Positions 51,589 through 59,758 of a stretch of 64,000 bases of DNA are shown in pieces. Origin of the DNA: JANQJA01 sp965267485 (GTDB lineage: Bacteria; Pseudomonadota; Gammaproteobacteria; Pseudomonadales; Azotimanducaceae); assembly GCA_965267485.1 (NCBI GenBank), contig OZ254080.1:2542001-2606000 (forward strand). Reading direction: 5' to 3'. How positions within the stretch are numbered: the first letter of the stretch is position 1; each line of letters opens with the position of its first letter. The notes beneath the pieces were generated by a model. The model saw only the letters and a list, made by a program, of their open reading frames with translations. It was not told the DNA's origin and searched no databases. The translations under genes and the position numbers were made by a program.

Positions 51589-53106
51589 CTAGTCACGATT
51601 CCAGTACTGATCCTTGAGCAATCGTTTGTAGAGTTTACCCGTGGGATGCCTCGGCAACTCCGCCATGAAATCAACGGTCTTCGGACACTTGATATGGGAG
51701 ATCCGGGACCGCGCCCACGCAATCAGTTCGGCCTCCAGCGCGGGCCCCGCATCCGCCATCGACACGGGCTGGACAACCGCCTTCACCTCCTCGCCGAACT
51801 CTTCGTTGGGCACGCCGAACACGGCGACATCCGCGACCTTCGGGTGACTGATCAGCGCGTTCTCTGTTTCCTGGGGGTAGATGTTGACGCCGCCCGAGAT
51901 GATCATGAACGACTTGCGATCCGTGAGGTAGAGATAGCCTTCTTCATCCACGTAGCCGACATCTCCCAGCGTGGAGTAGCCCTGTTTCGAGCGCGACGCA
52001 GCAGTCTTGTCAGGATCGCCCCAGTATTCGAACTCGCGGTCACTCTCGAAGTAGACGACGCCGATCTCGCCGGTCTCGAGTTCCTCATGCGTGTCCTCGT
52101 CCAGAATGTGGAGTTTGCCGACCACCGCACGGCCCACTGACCCCTTGTGCGTGAGCCACTCCTCGGACGTCAGTGCTGTACGGCCATTGCCCTCGGTGCC
52201 GGAGTAGTATTCAAAGATGATCGGCCCCCACCACGCGATCATCTGTTCCTTGACGTCGACGGGACAGGGCGCAGCGGCATGAACGGCAACGCTGAGGCTG
52301 GAGAGGTCATATTTCGATCGGACGTCGGCGGGCAGCTTCAGCATGCGCACAAACATGGTCGGCACCCACTGGCTGTGGGTGACGCGGTAACGTTCGATAC
52401 ACCACAACGCCTGCTCGGCGTCGAACTTCTCCATGACCACCACCGTGCCCCCGAACCGGGTCACGGTCATCGTGAATCCGATTGGCGCCGAGTGATACAG
52501 CGGTGCCGGTGACAGGTACACCGTGTCGCGATCGAAGTCGTAGCGGTTCTGCGTCATCGCATCGCCGTTGTCTTCACCAAAGGCCGCGTCAGACAGCGGT
52601 CGGCGAATGCCCTTGGGGCGCCCCGTGGTACCCGAGGAGTACAGCATTCGTTCGCCCCAGGACTGATCGGCGATTGGCGTGACCGGCTGGCCCTCAATAG
52701 CGCGCTCGAGTGACCGCGCGCCCGGCGCCTCGCCGTCGAGCATCAGGCAAACGGGATCGTGCACGAGGCTGCCCCGCAACGCCGCGAACGTGTCGCTCAG
52801 CATCTTTGACGTGATCAGCACCTTCGCCCCGCAGTCGTTGACGATGTACTCCACCTCTTCCGGCTGCAGCCGGTAGCTGATGGCCGTGAAGTAGAGCCCG
52901 GCGCGATACGCTGCCCACGACAGCACCAGGAACAGCGGATGGTTTTCCAGCACCACCGCAACGCCGTCGCCGCGCTGGCAGCCCAGCTGACGGAACAGAT
53001 GCGCGACCTGGTTCGATCGATCCTCGAGCTCTCCGTAAGTCAGCGTCTCGCCGGTCGATGCCATGACGATCGCCGCATGCTCCCTTGGATATTCAGATGG
53101 AACCAT
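51589..53106 (-). CDS. Acyl-CoA synthetase / AMP-binding ligase (FadD-like)
   Basis: About 505 residues of the ANL superfamily. Phosphate loop MLYSSGTTGRPKGIRRP, adenine region EYYSGTEGNGRTALTSEEW, hinge and Asp STLGDVGYVDEEGYLYLTDR, and catalytic Lys near RHPTGKLYKRLLK. The likely reaction is ATP-dependent CoA activation of a long-chain, cyclic or steroid-side-chain acid. ATG at 53106 (MVPSEYPREHAAIV) was chosen; a longer frame begins at 53172. It is divergent from the thiolase, with an 11-bp inverted repeat in the 211 bases between them. The pair probably works in the same chain-shortening route as the P450s. Confidence 0.87.
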   Translation of the reverse strand: MVPSEYPREHAAIVMASTGETLTYGELEDRSNQVAHLFRQLGCQRGDGVAVVLENHPLFLVLSWAAYRAGLYFTAISYRLQPEEVEYIVNDCGAKVLITSKMLSDTFAALRGSLVHDPVCLMLDGEAPGARSLERAIEGQPVTPIADQSWGERMLYSSGTTGRPKGIRRPLSDAAFGEDNGDAMTQNRYDFDRDTVYLSPAPLYHSAPIGFTMTVTRFGGTVVVMEKFDAEQALWCIERYRVTHSQWVPTMFVRMLKLPADVRSKYDLSSLSVAVHAAAPCPVDVKEQMIAWWGPIIFEYYSGTEGNGRTALTSEEWLTHKGSVGRAVVGKLHILDEDTHEELETGEIGVVYFESDREFEYWGDPDKTAASRSKQGYSTLGDVGYVDEEGYLYLTDRKSFMIISGGVNIYPQETENALISHPKVADVAVFGVPNEEFGEEVKAVVQPVSMADAGPALEAELIAWARSRISHIKCPKTVDFMAELPRHPTGKLYKRLLKDQYWNRD

Positions 53107-53205
53107 TCGCCCATTTCCCCTCGTTATTGGTTGACCGCCAAATATGTACGCTATACCCTTGCGCCCGTCCATTCAGCGGTTGGTAGCTCGCTCACATGGA
53201 CGCTT

Positions 53206-53246
53206 CGTCCGGCCCCGGTCTTCCCTCTTCTCACTGGGGCCGGACG
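53206..53246. promoter_or_regulatory. Perfect 11-bp inverted repeat in the acyl-CoA synthetase/thiolase intergenic region
   Basis: CGTCCGGCCCC (53206-53216) and GGGGCCGGACG (53236-53246) are exactly complementary with a 19-base spacer containing TCTTCCCTCTTCTCAC. It lies 72 bases before the thiolase ATG at 53318 and 100 bases from the acyl-CoA synthetase start at 53106. It could be a regulator-binding site, a 5'-leader hairpin, or a transcription pause site. There is no T-run, so a simple terminator is unlikely. Confidence 0.55.
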
Positions 53247-53317
53247 ACCTCTGCCAGCGCCCCGGCGCGGCCTCCGATGGTACCATTCGCGCTCACTCAA
53301 CCATCAGGAACACCGCC

Positions 53318-54520
53318 ATGCGTCGCGCCGCCATCGTCTCTCCCCTTCGAACAGCCGTCGGAAAGTATCTCGGCACGCTGGCGCCGTTCGGCGCCGAGGA
53401 TCTTGGCGCCATCGTCATTCGCGCACTCGTGGAACGATCGGGTGTCGACCCCGAACGCATTGATGAGGTGGTGTTCGCCCAGGGCTACCCGAGTGGTGAA
53501 GCACCCTGCATCGGACGCTATGCAGCGCTCGCCGCCGACCTGCCACTCGAGGTCTCGGGAACACAGATCGATCGCCGCTGCGGCAGTGGCCTGCAGGCCG
53601 TCGCCAACGCCGCGATGATGGTGCAAACCGGTGTCGCGGACGTCGTCATCGCAGGCGGTGCAGAGAGCATGAGCAACGTCGAGTACTACACCACCAGCAT
53701 GCGAAGCGGTGCCCGGGGCGGCGCCGTCGTGATGCACGACCGGCTCGAACGCGGCCGGGTGCGCTCCCAGCCCGAGTCTCGCTTCGGCCACATCTCCGGC
53801 ATGATCGAGACGGCGGAAAACCTCGCACAGGAGTACCAGATCACACGGGAAGAAGCGGACGAGTACGCCGCGCAATCGCAGCAGCGAGCCGCTGCCGCCT
53901 GGGACGCCGGCAAGTTCGACAACGAACTCGTGCCCGTCACGGTGCCGCAGCGCCGCGGTGACGATATCCGCTTCGAGCGGGATGAAGGCGTTCGCGGCGA
54001 TACCACCGCGGCGTCGCTCGCGAAACTGAAACCCATTTTCTCCAGCGACGGCGTTGTCACCGCCGGCAATGCTTCCCAACAGAACGACGCGGGCGCGGCA
54101 TGCCTCGTCGTTGCAGAAGACAAGCTTGAAGAACTCGATCTCGACCCGTCTGCCTGGTTCGTGAGCTGGGCCGCCTCAGGTTGTCATCCGGCCACGATGG
54201 GGATCGGCCCGGTACCCGCCGTCAGGAAACTGTTCGAGCGCACCGGTCTCGGCTGGGATGACATGGATCTCGTGGAACTCAACGAGGCGTTTGCGCCGCA
54301 GGTCCTCGCCGTCCTGAAGGGCTGGGGCTGGAACGATCCCGACAAGCTGAATGTCAACGGCTCGGGCATCTCGCTCGGCCATCCGATCGGCGCCACCGGC
54401 GGTCGCATCCTCGCTACCATGCTGAACGAACTGCACCGACGCGAGGGCAAATACGCGCTCGAGACCATGTGTATTGGCGGCGGTCAGGGGATTGCCGCGA
54501 TCTTCGAACGCGCCGCGTGA
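53318..54520 (+). CDS. Acetyl-CoA acyltransferase (thiolase)
   Basis: A 400-residue thiolase. The acyl-accepting Cys lies in IDRRCGSGLQAVANA, the Gly-rich HGxxxxG-like end is LGHPIGATGGRILATMLNE, and the last Cys is in METMCIGGGQGIAAI. It completes a beta-oxidation-type cycle by releasing acetyl-CoA or propionyl-CoA. ATG at 53318 has AGGAA upstream, and the frame before it is a shadow. It is divergent from the acyl-CoA synthetase and is followed after 59 bases by a TetR regulator and an IorAB-type oxidoreductase. Confidence 0.92.
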   Translation: MRRAAIVSPLRTAVGKYLGTLAPFGAEDLGAIVIRALVERSGVDPERIDEVVFAQGYPSGEAPCIGRYAALAADLPLEVSGTQIDRRCGSGLQAVANAAMMVQTGVADVVIAGGAESMSNVEYYTTSMRSGARGGAVVMHDRLERGRVRSQPESRFGHISGMIETAENLAQEYQITREEADEYAAQSQQRAAAAWDAGKFDNELVPVTVPQRRGDDIRFERDEGVRGDTTAASLAKLKPIFSSDGVVTAGNASQQNDAGAACLVVAEDKLEELDLDPSAWFVSWAASGCHPATMGIGPVPAVRKLFERTGLGWDDMDLVELNEAFAPQVLAVLKGWGWNDPDKLNVNGSGISLGHPIGATGGRILATMLNELHRREGKYALETMCIGGGQGIAAIFERAA

Positions 54521-54521
54521 C

Positions 54522-54549
54522 TTGCAAGTGACCGGTAGTCAGTTATACT
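54522..54549 (+). promoter_or_regulatory. Predicted promoter of the TetR-IorAB operon
   Basis: TTGCAA (54522-54527) and TATACT (54544-54549) are spaced by 16 bases. The promoter sits immediately after the thiolase stop and overlaps the first of two palindromic operators, so repressor binding would block it. Confidence 0.6.
54529..54541. promoter_or_regulatory. TetR operator site 1
   Basis: TGACCGGTAGTCA is a 13-base palindrome with two imperfect inner pairs. It lies between the -35 and -10 hexamers and 23 bases (about two helical turns) upstream of an equivalent site. Confidence 0.65.
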
Positions 54550-54551
54550 GC

Positions 54552-54564
54552 TGACCGCCGGTCA
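54552..54564. promoter_or_regulatory. TetR operator site 2
   Basis: TGACCGCCGGTCA is a perfect 13-base palindrome (TGACCG-C-CGGTCA). It shares the TGACCG half-site with site 1 and lies just downstream of the -10. Taken together the two copies also form a larger inverted repeat with perfect 10-base arms at 54526-54535 and 54558-54567. Confidence 0.72.
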
Positions 54565-54579
54565 CTTACAGGTCTCTCA

Positions 54580-55230
54580 GTGCAAGCAAACGACAGAAAG
54601 CGCGCCCGCTCCGAGGACGAAAAGTTTCAGCGCCGCCAGCAGATCCTTGCTGCCGCTGAGTCGCACTTCCGCGATGTCGGCTTTGAGGCCTTCTCCACCG
54701 CGAAGCTGGCCCGGCTGGCCGGCGTCGCCAAGGGAACGCTCTATCTCTACTTCACCACCCGCGAAGAAGTGTTGCTGTCGCTCTACTGCCAGCAACTCGA
54801 GCGCTTCGCCGGTGAGCTCGGCAATCGCCTCGAATCCGGCATGACCGACGACGCCTTCGTCCGGGCCTTCCACGACTCGGCCATGGCTGACCCCGCCTTC
54901 GTCGCCCTGTCGGTCAGGCTGAGCCATGTGATTGAGAACAACGTATCAATCGAGGCACTGGTGACATCGAAGCGAGTGATGCGGACCATCATCGAGGGAA
55001 TGTCGACGCGAATCGCGTCCGCGCTGGACATCGGCGAGGCCCAGGCATTCGACCTCATCAGTTCGCTCGCCTCCCAGCTCATCGGCACGGCGCGCCACGA
55101 TGCCGGCCCCGAATTCGACGCCGAAGCACTGCCGGAAGACGTCCGGTCGTTCATCGACGCCTTCCACACCGAAGAAAGCTTTCTGACCAACGCGCGGCGA
55201 ATTCTCGCCGGAATCCGCGCGGATATCTGA
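54580..55230 (+). CDS. TetR/AcrR family transcriptional regulator
   Basis: A 216-residue TetR protein with the HTH at residues about 20-65: RQQILAAAESHFRDVGFEAF, TAKLARLAGVAKGTLYLYFT. The start is GTG at 54580, close behind the two operators, so it most likely represses itself and the downstream IorAB genes, and perhaps the thiolase. The effector could be a compound oxidised by the IorAB enzyme or an acyl-CoA. The TGACCG half-site occurs also at 53132, in the acyl-CoA synthetase promoter region. Confidence 0.88.
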   Translation: MQANDRKRARSEDEKFQRRQQILAAAESHFRDVGFEAFSTAKLARLAGVAKGTLYLYFTTREEVLLSLYCQQLERFAGELGNRLESGMTDDAFVRAFHDSAMADPAFVALSVRLSHVIENNVSIEALVTSKRVMRTIIEGMSTRIASALDIGEAQAFDLISSLASQLIGTARHDAGPEFDAEALPEDVRSFIDAFHTEESFLTNARRILAGIRADI

Positions 55231-55245
55231 CTCCCGGGAGAAAAC

Positions 55246-55746
55246 ATGATCGCGTTCACGCTCAATGGAATGACCGTCCAGACGGACGACGACCCCTCCA
55301 CCCCGCTGCTGTGGGTGGTCAGGGATACGTTCAAGCTCAAGGGCTCCAAATTCGGATGCGGCGCCGGTCTCTGCGGCGCCTGCACCATGCATGTGGGCGG
55401 CAAGGCACAACGAACCTGCGTGCTGCCCATCGCGGCCGTTGCCGGGCAGGAGGTCACAACAATCGAAGGGCTCGGTACACCTGACAACCTGCATCCGCTG
55501 CAGGCCGCCTGGAACGAGTTCAACGTTCCACAATGTGGCTACTGCCAGTCAGGCCAGATCATGTCGGCGGCGGCGCTGCTGCAGGACAATCCGAACCCGA
55601 GCGAGGCTGACATCGATGCCGCGATGGCCGGCAACATCTGTCGATGCGGCTGCTACCCGCGCATCAAGAAAGCGATCATGGCGGTGGGCAGCGGCCAGCT
55701 GGCCTACAACGCAATTGCTGACGAGGCCACGGAGGTGAAGGCATGA
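55246..55746 (+). CDS. (2Fe-2S) small subunit of IorA-type molybdenum hydroxylase
   Basis: A 166-residue protein with two [2Fe-2S] clusters: FGCGAGLCGACTMHVGGKAQ followed by a distal Cys, and QCGYCQSGQIMSAAALL then CRCGCYPRIKKAI. This is the IorA/CoxS-type electron-transfer subunit of a xanthine-oxidase-family enzyme. It lies 15 bases after the TetR gene and its TGA overlaps the ATG of the large subunit, so the two are made together. Confidence 0.92.
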   Translation: MIAFTLNGMTVQTDDDPSTPLLWVVRDTFKLKGSKFGCGAGLCGACTMHVGGKAQRTCVLPIAAVAGQEVTTIEGLGTPDNLHPLQAAWNEFNVPQCGYCQSGQIMSAAALLQDNPNPSEADIDAAMAGNICRCGCYPRIKKAIMAVGSGQLAYNAIADEATEVKA

Positions 55747-57944
55747 GTGCGGTCAATCTTTCACGAAGACACTTCCTGAAATCCACGGCAGTGGTTGGTG
55801 GCGGCCTCGTTGTCGGCTTTTCGCTTGGCGGCTGTGCGGAGACACCCCTGCCCATCGTTCGCGAGCAAGGCGCCTTCGTTCCCAACGCCTTCCTTCAGCT
55901 CGGCAGCGACAACCGCCTGACGTTCTATGTCCCCCGGGACGAGATGGGCCAGGGCGTCACGACCGGTCTGACGACGCTGGTCGCAGAAGAGTTCGACTAC
56001 GACCCGCAGAAGATCAGGCTGGCCTTCGCCGGCGTGCACGAGGACTACAACAACCCCGGCATGGGGGTCCAGGCAACCGGCGGCAGCAATGCGATCAATG
56101 CGCACTACGACCAGCTTCGCGCGGTCGGCGCCGATACCCGCGCGCTGATCCTGAACGCCGCGGCCAAAGATCTTGGCGTCACGGCGTCGGCACTGCAGAC
56201 CGAGGACGGCCACGTGATCCACCGTGACGAGCGCCTGCCCTACGGCCGCTTCATCGCGACCGCCGCCGGCATGAAGATGCCCGAGGGGACGCCGGTCAAG
56301 GACCCATCGCAGTTCCGGTACATCGGCGTCGAAGCGCCCCGTCTCGATGCCATCGCCAAGTCGACGGGCACGGCCGAGTTCGGCATCGACGTCGAGATTC
56401 CGAACCTGCATCGCGCCGTCGTGCGACGCTCGCCGGTCGCCGGGGCGCGTGTGACGGGATTCGACAAGCAGAAAGCGCTGGCCATGCCGGGCGTCACGGA
56501 CGTCATCGAGATCTCGAGCGGCGTTGCCGTCGTGGCAGAAAAATACTGGCAGGCAAAGCAGGCGGCCGACACCCTCGAAGTGGATTTTGAGGACGTCCCG
56601 CTCGCGCGCGTCGATTCCGCGACCATCCGGTCTGATTACGAGGCCGCGATGGCCGAAGAGAGCGGCATCGTGAGCGGCGAAGACGGCGATGTCGACGCCG
56701 GATTCAGCGGCGCTGACGAGGTGATCGAGGGGGAATACTGGACGCCCTATCTCTCTCATGCGCCGCTCGAACCCATGAACGCGGTGTTGCGCATCGAGAA
56801 CGGCGAAGCCGATCTCTGGTCGGGCAACCAGGGGCCGCCGGGCGCGCAGGGTCTGGTGGCACGTTTCTCGGGCCTGCCGGCGGAGAAGGTGCGCGTGCAC
56901 AACACCTACATGGGAGGCGCATTCGGCCGTCGTGGCGTCCTCACCCACATTATCGAGGTCACGGAGATTGCTGTTGCCGCAAACAAGCCGGTTCAGCTCA
57001 TCTGGACCCGTGAAGATGATCTCAGGCACGGCGTGTATCGCCCGGCGTCGCTGATGCGTATCAGGGCCGGGATCGACAGCGCGGGCCACATCACGGCGTG
57101 GGATGCAAAGCGCGTCGGCGCCAACATCAGTCCGGACCTGCTGCAGTACATGCTGCCTGGCCTCTTCCCCGGCCTCGGTGAGGGGACGGTCGGCTGGCTG
57201 GTCAACATGGCCGACAAAGCCACGACCGACTGGTTTACCGATCCATCGAGCATCGAGGGCATCTTCGAGGACTACGACTTCGAAACCCGCCGCGTGACGC
57301 ACACCACCGTCGACCACGGCGTGCCGGTCTCGTTCTGGCGCTCGGTCGGGCACTCCTACACCGCGTTCGCGAAAGAGTCGATGATGGACGAACTCGCGGT
57401 GCTGGCAGGCGCCGACCCGGTCGAGTTCCGCGTGCAGAACACGAACATGCGGCCCCGCCTGCAGAATGTGATCAGGGTTGCGGGCGAGCGCATGAAGCAG
57501 ATGAAGCCTGCGGCCGGCCGACACCTCGGCTTTGCCGCACATCACTCGTTCCTGACCGACGTCGCCGAGATCGCCGAGGTCTCGGTCGAGAACGGCAAGA
57601 TCCGGGTCCACAAGGTGACCTGCGTCGTCGACTGCGGCACCGTGGTCAACCCGGACATTGTTCGTGCGCAGATGGAGGGCGGCATCATGTTCGGCCTGAC
57701 GGCGGCGCTGCACGGCAACCACGAACTCCGGAACGGCGAGTTCCAGGAAACCAACTTCCACAACTACCCGATCCTGCGAATGGACGAGGCGCCCGAGGTC
57801 GACGTTGTGATCATCGACAGCGGCACCGAACCGACGGGCGTCGGCGAACCGGGCCTGCCGCCGATTGCGCCCGCGGTCGCGAACGCCGTGTTCCGTGCGA
57901 CCGGGCAGCGTTTGAGGTCACCTCCGCTTAAACTGGAGGCCTGA
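55743..57944 (+). CDS. IorB-type molybdopterin-binding large subunit, Tat-exported
   Basis: A 733-residue molybdenum hydroxylase subunit. LSRRHFLKSTAVVGGGLVVG is a twin-arginine signal, followed by SLGGC, a possible lipobox. The body matches isoquinoline/aldehyde oxidoreductase beta subunits: RDEMGQGVTTGLTTLVAEEF, NTYMGGAFGRRG, FWRSVGHSYTAFAKES and, near the end, GVGEPGLPPIAPAVANAVF with the catalytic Glu. It oxidises aldehydes or N-heterocycles at the membrane or in the periplasm. Substrate unknown, possibly an aldehyde formed by the P450 or BVMO routes. Confidence 0.9.
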   Translation: MSAVNLSRRHFLKSTAVVGGGLVVGFSLGGCAETPLPIVREQGAFVPNAFLQLGSDNRLTFYVPRDEMGQGVTTGLTTLVAEEFDYDPQKIRLAFAGVHEDYNNPGMGVQATGGSNAINAHYDQLRAVGADTRALILNAAAKDLGVTASALQTEDGHVIHRDERLPYGRFIATAAGMKMPEGTPVKDPSQFRYIGVEAPRLDAIAKSTGTAEFGIDVEIPNLHRAVVRRSPVAGARVTGFDKQKALAMPGVTDVIEISSGVAVVAEKYWQAKQAADTLEVDFEDVPLARVDSATIRSDYEAAMAEESGIVSGEDGDVDAGFSGADEVIEGEYWTPYLSHAPLEPMNAVLRIENGEADLWSGNQGPPGAQGLVARFSGLPAEKVRVHNTYMGGAFGRRGVLTHIIEVTEIAVAANKPVQLIWTREDDLRHGVYRPASLMRIRAGIDSAGHITAWDAKRVGANISPDLLQYMLPGLFPGLGEGTVGWLVNMADKATTDWFTDPSSIEGIFEDYDFETRRVTHTTVDHGVPVSFWRSVGHSYTAFAKESMMDELAVLAGADPVEFRVQNTNMRPRLQNVIRVAGERMKQMKPAAGRHLGFAAHHSFLTDVAEIAEVSVENGKIRVHKVTCVVDCGTVVNPDIVRAQMEGGIMFGLTAALHGNHELRNGEFQETNFHNYPILRMDEAPEVDVVIIDSGTEPTGVGEPGLPPIAPAVANAVFRATGQRLRSPPLKLEA

Positions 57945-57991
57945 TTCAAACAAACCATTCATAAGAACCCTTCATAAAAAAAGGCGACCAG

Positions 57992-58771
57992 ATGTCCGAC
58001 TTTCCGCTTCCCAACTTTTCACTCGACCTGACCGGTGACGTGGCGTTCGTCACCGGCACCACTTCCGGTCTCGGCGCGCGATTTGCGCGTGTCCTTGCCG
58101 CCTGCGGCGCCAGGGTGGCGTTGACCGGGCGGCGGGTCGAGCGCCTCGAAGCGCTCGCCGGTGAAATCAGGGATGCCGGCGGCGTGTGCGAACCGATCGC
58201 GCTCGATATGACATCGAGAGACAGCATCCGGGAGGCCTTCAAGACAGCCGAGGACAAACTCGGACTGGTCAACATCCTCGTGAACAACGCCGGGATTCCG
58301 GATGCGCAGCGCATCGTTCGCATGGAAGACGAACTCGTCGATCGCGTATTCGACACCAACCTGATCGGGCCATGGGTGCTCTCGACCGAGTTTGCGAAGC
58401 GCCTGCTCGACGAAAAGCAGCCCGGGCGAATCGTGAATATCTCGTCAATGGCCGCGTTCAACACGACCGGACAATCTGCGGCAAGCCTGTATTCCACGAC
58501 AAAGGCCGCCGTGGTTCGCATGACGGAATCCATGGCGGTCGAGTGGGCGCGCTTCAATATCAATGTGAACTGCATCGCACCGGGTGCGTTCAGCTCGGAG
58601 ATGCTCGACGGCATGATGGAGCGAATCGGCGACATGTCACAGCACATGCCCCGCAAGCGCATCGGACAGCCCGAGCAGATGGACTCGACGCTGCTGTTTC
58701 TCGTCTCCCCCTCATCCGAGTGCGTCACCGGCACGGTCATCAAGATCGACGACGGACAGGGCTCACGCTGA
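57992..58771 (+). CDS. Short-chain dehydrogenase/reductase (SDR)
   Basis: A 259-residue classical SDR. TGTTSGLGARFARVLAAC is the cofactor glycine motif, NILVNNAGIPD the NNAG motif, and NISSMAAFNTTGQSAASLYS with STTKAAVV the catalytic Ser-Tyr-Lys. The Arg at the end of the first strand (TGRRVERLEAL) suggests NADP(H). ATG at 57992 follows AAAGGCG. It lies 47 bases after the IorB gene and may act on a related alcohol or ketone. Confidence 0.9.
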   Translation: MSDFPLPNFSLDLTGDVAFVTGTTSGLGARFARVLAACGARVALTGRRVERLEALAGEIRDAGGVCEPIALDMTSRDSIREAFKTAEDKLGLVNILVNNAGIPDAQRIVRMEDELVDRVFDTNLIGPWVLSTEFAKRLLDEKQPGRIVNISSMAAFNTTGQSAASLYSTTKAAVVRMTESMAVEWARFNINVNCIAPGAFSSEMLDGMMERIGDMSQHMPRKRIGQPEQMDSTLLFLVSPSSECVTGTVIKIDDGQGSR

Positions 58772-58780
58772 CCGGGGCCG

Positions 58781-59758
58781 ATGCTGTTCGATATCCTGAC
58801 CCGGATGCCGGCCCTCTCCCGCGCGGAATGGTCGGCCGCCGGCCCGGTGGCGCAATGGCTTGTGCTGGTCAGAGGCGCCGTGCTCGCCATGACGCTGGCC
58901 TCGGCGGCGATCGCGACGCTGCTGGCCATGGCGACCGGTCCCGTCCCACCGCTTCACGTCCTGCTGCTGATTGTGGGTCTGACGACAGCGCACGCCACGA
59001 ACAATCTCATCAACGACTGGGTCGACTGGCGGCAGGGCGTTGACGACGACAACTACTTTCGTACCCGCTACGGCACCCATGCGCTGATGCTGTCGTTCGT
59101 CAGCGAGCGCGGTTTTATCGCGATCACGCTCGGCACGGGTGCCGTGGCAGCCGCCTGCGGATTGCTCCTCACCTTCCTCGTCGGGATCGAGGTGCTGGTG
59201 CTCATGCTCGTCGGTGCTGTGTTCGTGCTGTTCTACACGTGGCCCCTGAAACACATCGGGCTCGGCGAAATCGCAGTGCTGCTGGTCTGGGGCCCGCTCA
59301 TGATCGGGGGCGGATTCTTCGTGTTGACCGGCACGCTGACGCCGGACGTCATTGCCATCAGCCTCGCCTACGGTATCGCACCGACACTCGTGATCTTCGG
59401 CAAACATATCGACAAGGCAGCGCAGGACAGCGCGCTCGGCATCCGGACGCTGCCGGTTCTGATTGGCGAGTCGAACGCTCGTGCGTTGAGCCTGCTGATG
59501 CTGGGTGGCCTCTGGGGCGCCGTCATCGTGCTGTCGATCACGAGCGCGGCGGGCTACTGGCTGCTGGCGACCTTGCTCAGCCTGCCTGCCGCGTGGCGCC
59601 TCTGCATCGCGCTCCTGGCGCCGCTGCCGCCCGCGCGACCCGAGCACTATCCGGCCAGCATCTGGCCGCTCTGGTTCTCCGCTCACGGTTTCGCATTTGC
59701 GCGATCTTTCGGCGGCTGGCTCATGCTCGCGCTGCTGATTCGCCTGCCATGGTCATAG
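58781..59758 (+). CDS. UbiA-family membrane prenyltransferase
   Basis: A 325-residue protein with eight or nine membrane helices. The first Asp-rich motif is a variant, TNNLINDWVDWRQGVDDD, and the second is IFGKHIDKAAQDSALGIRT, LPVLIG. These bind the prenyl diphosphate through Mg2+. The family makes quinones, haem O, chlorophyll or archaeal-type lipids; the neighbourhood gives no aromatic acceptor. It ends inside the start of the APH-like gene (10-base overlap). Confidence 0.83.
   Translation: MLFDILTRMPALSRAEWSAAGPVAQWLVLVRGAVLAMTLASAAIATLLAMATGPVPPLHVLLLIVGLTTAHATNNLINDWVDWRQGVDDDNYFRTRYGTHALMLSFVSERGFIAITLGTGAVAAACGLLLTFLVGIEVLVLMLVGAVFVLFYTWPLKHIGLGEIAVLLVWGPLMIGGGFFVLTGTLTPDVIAISLAYGIAPTLVIFGKHIDKAAQDSALGIRTLPVLIGESNARALSLLMLGGLWGAVIVLSITSAAGYWLLATLLSLPAAWRLCIALLAPLPPARPEHYPASIWPLWFSAHGFAFARSFGGWLMLALLIRLPWS

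Noticed and set aside
55761..57761. 666-residue minus-strand open frame
   Set aside because: It is fully antisense to the IorB-type gene, which has clear domains. High GC commonly leaves long antisense frames open.
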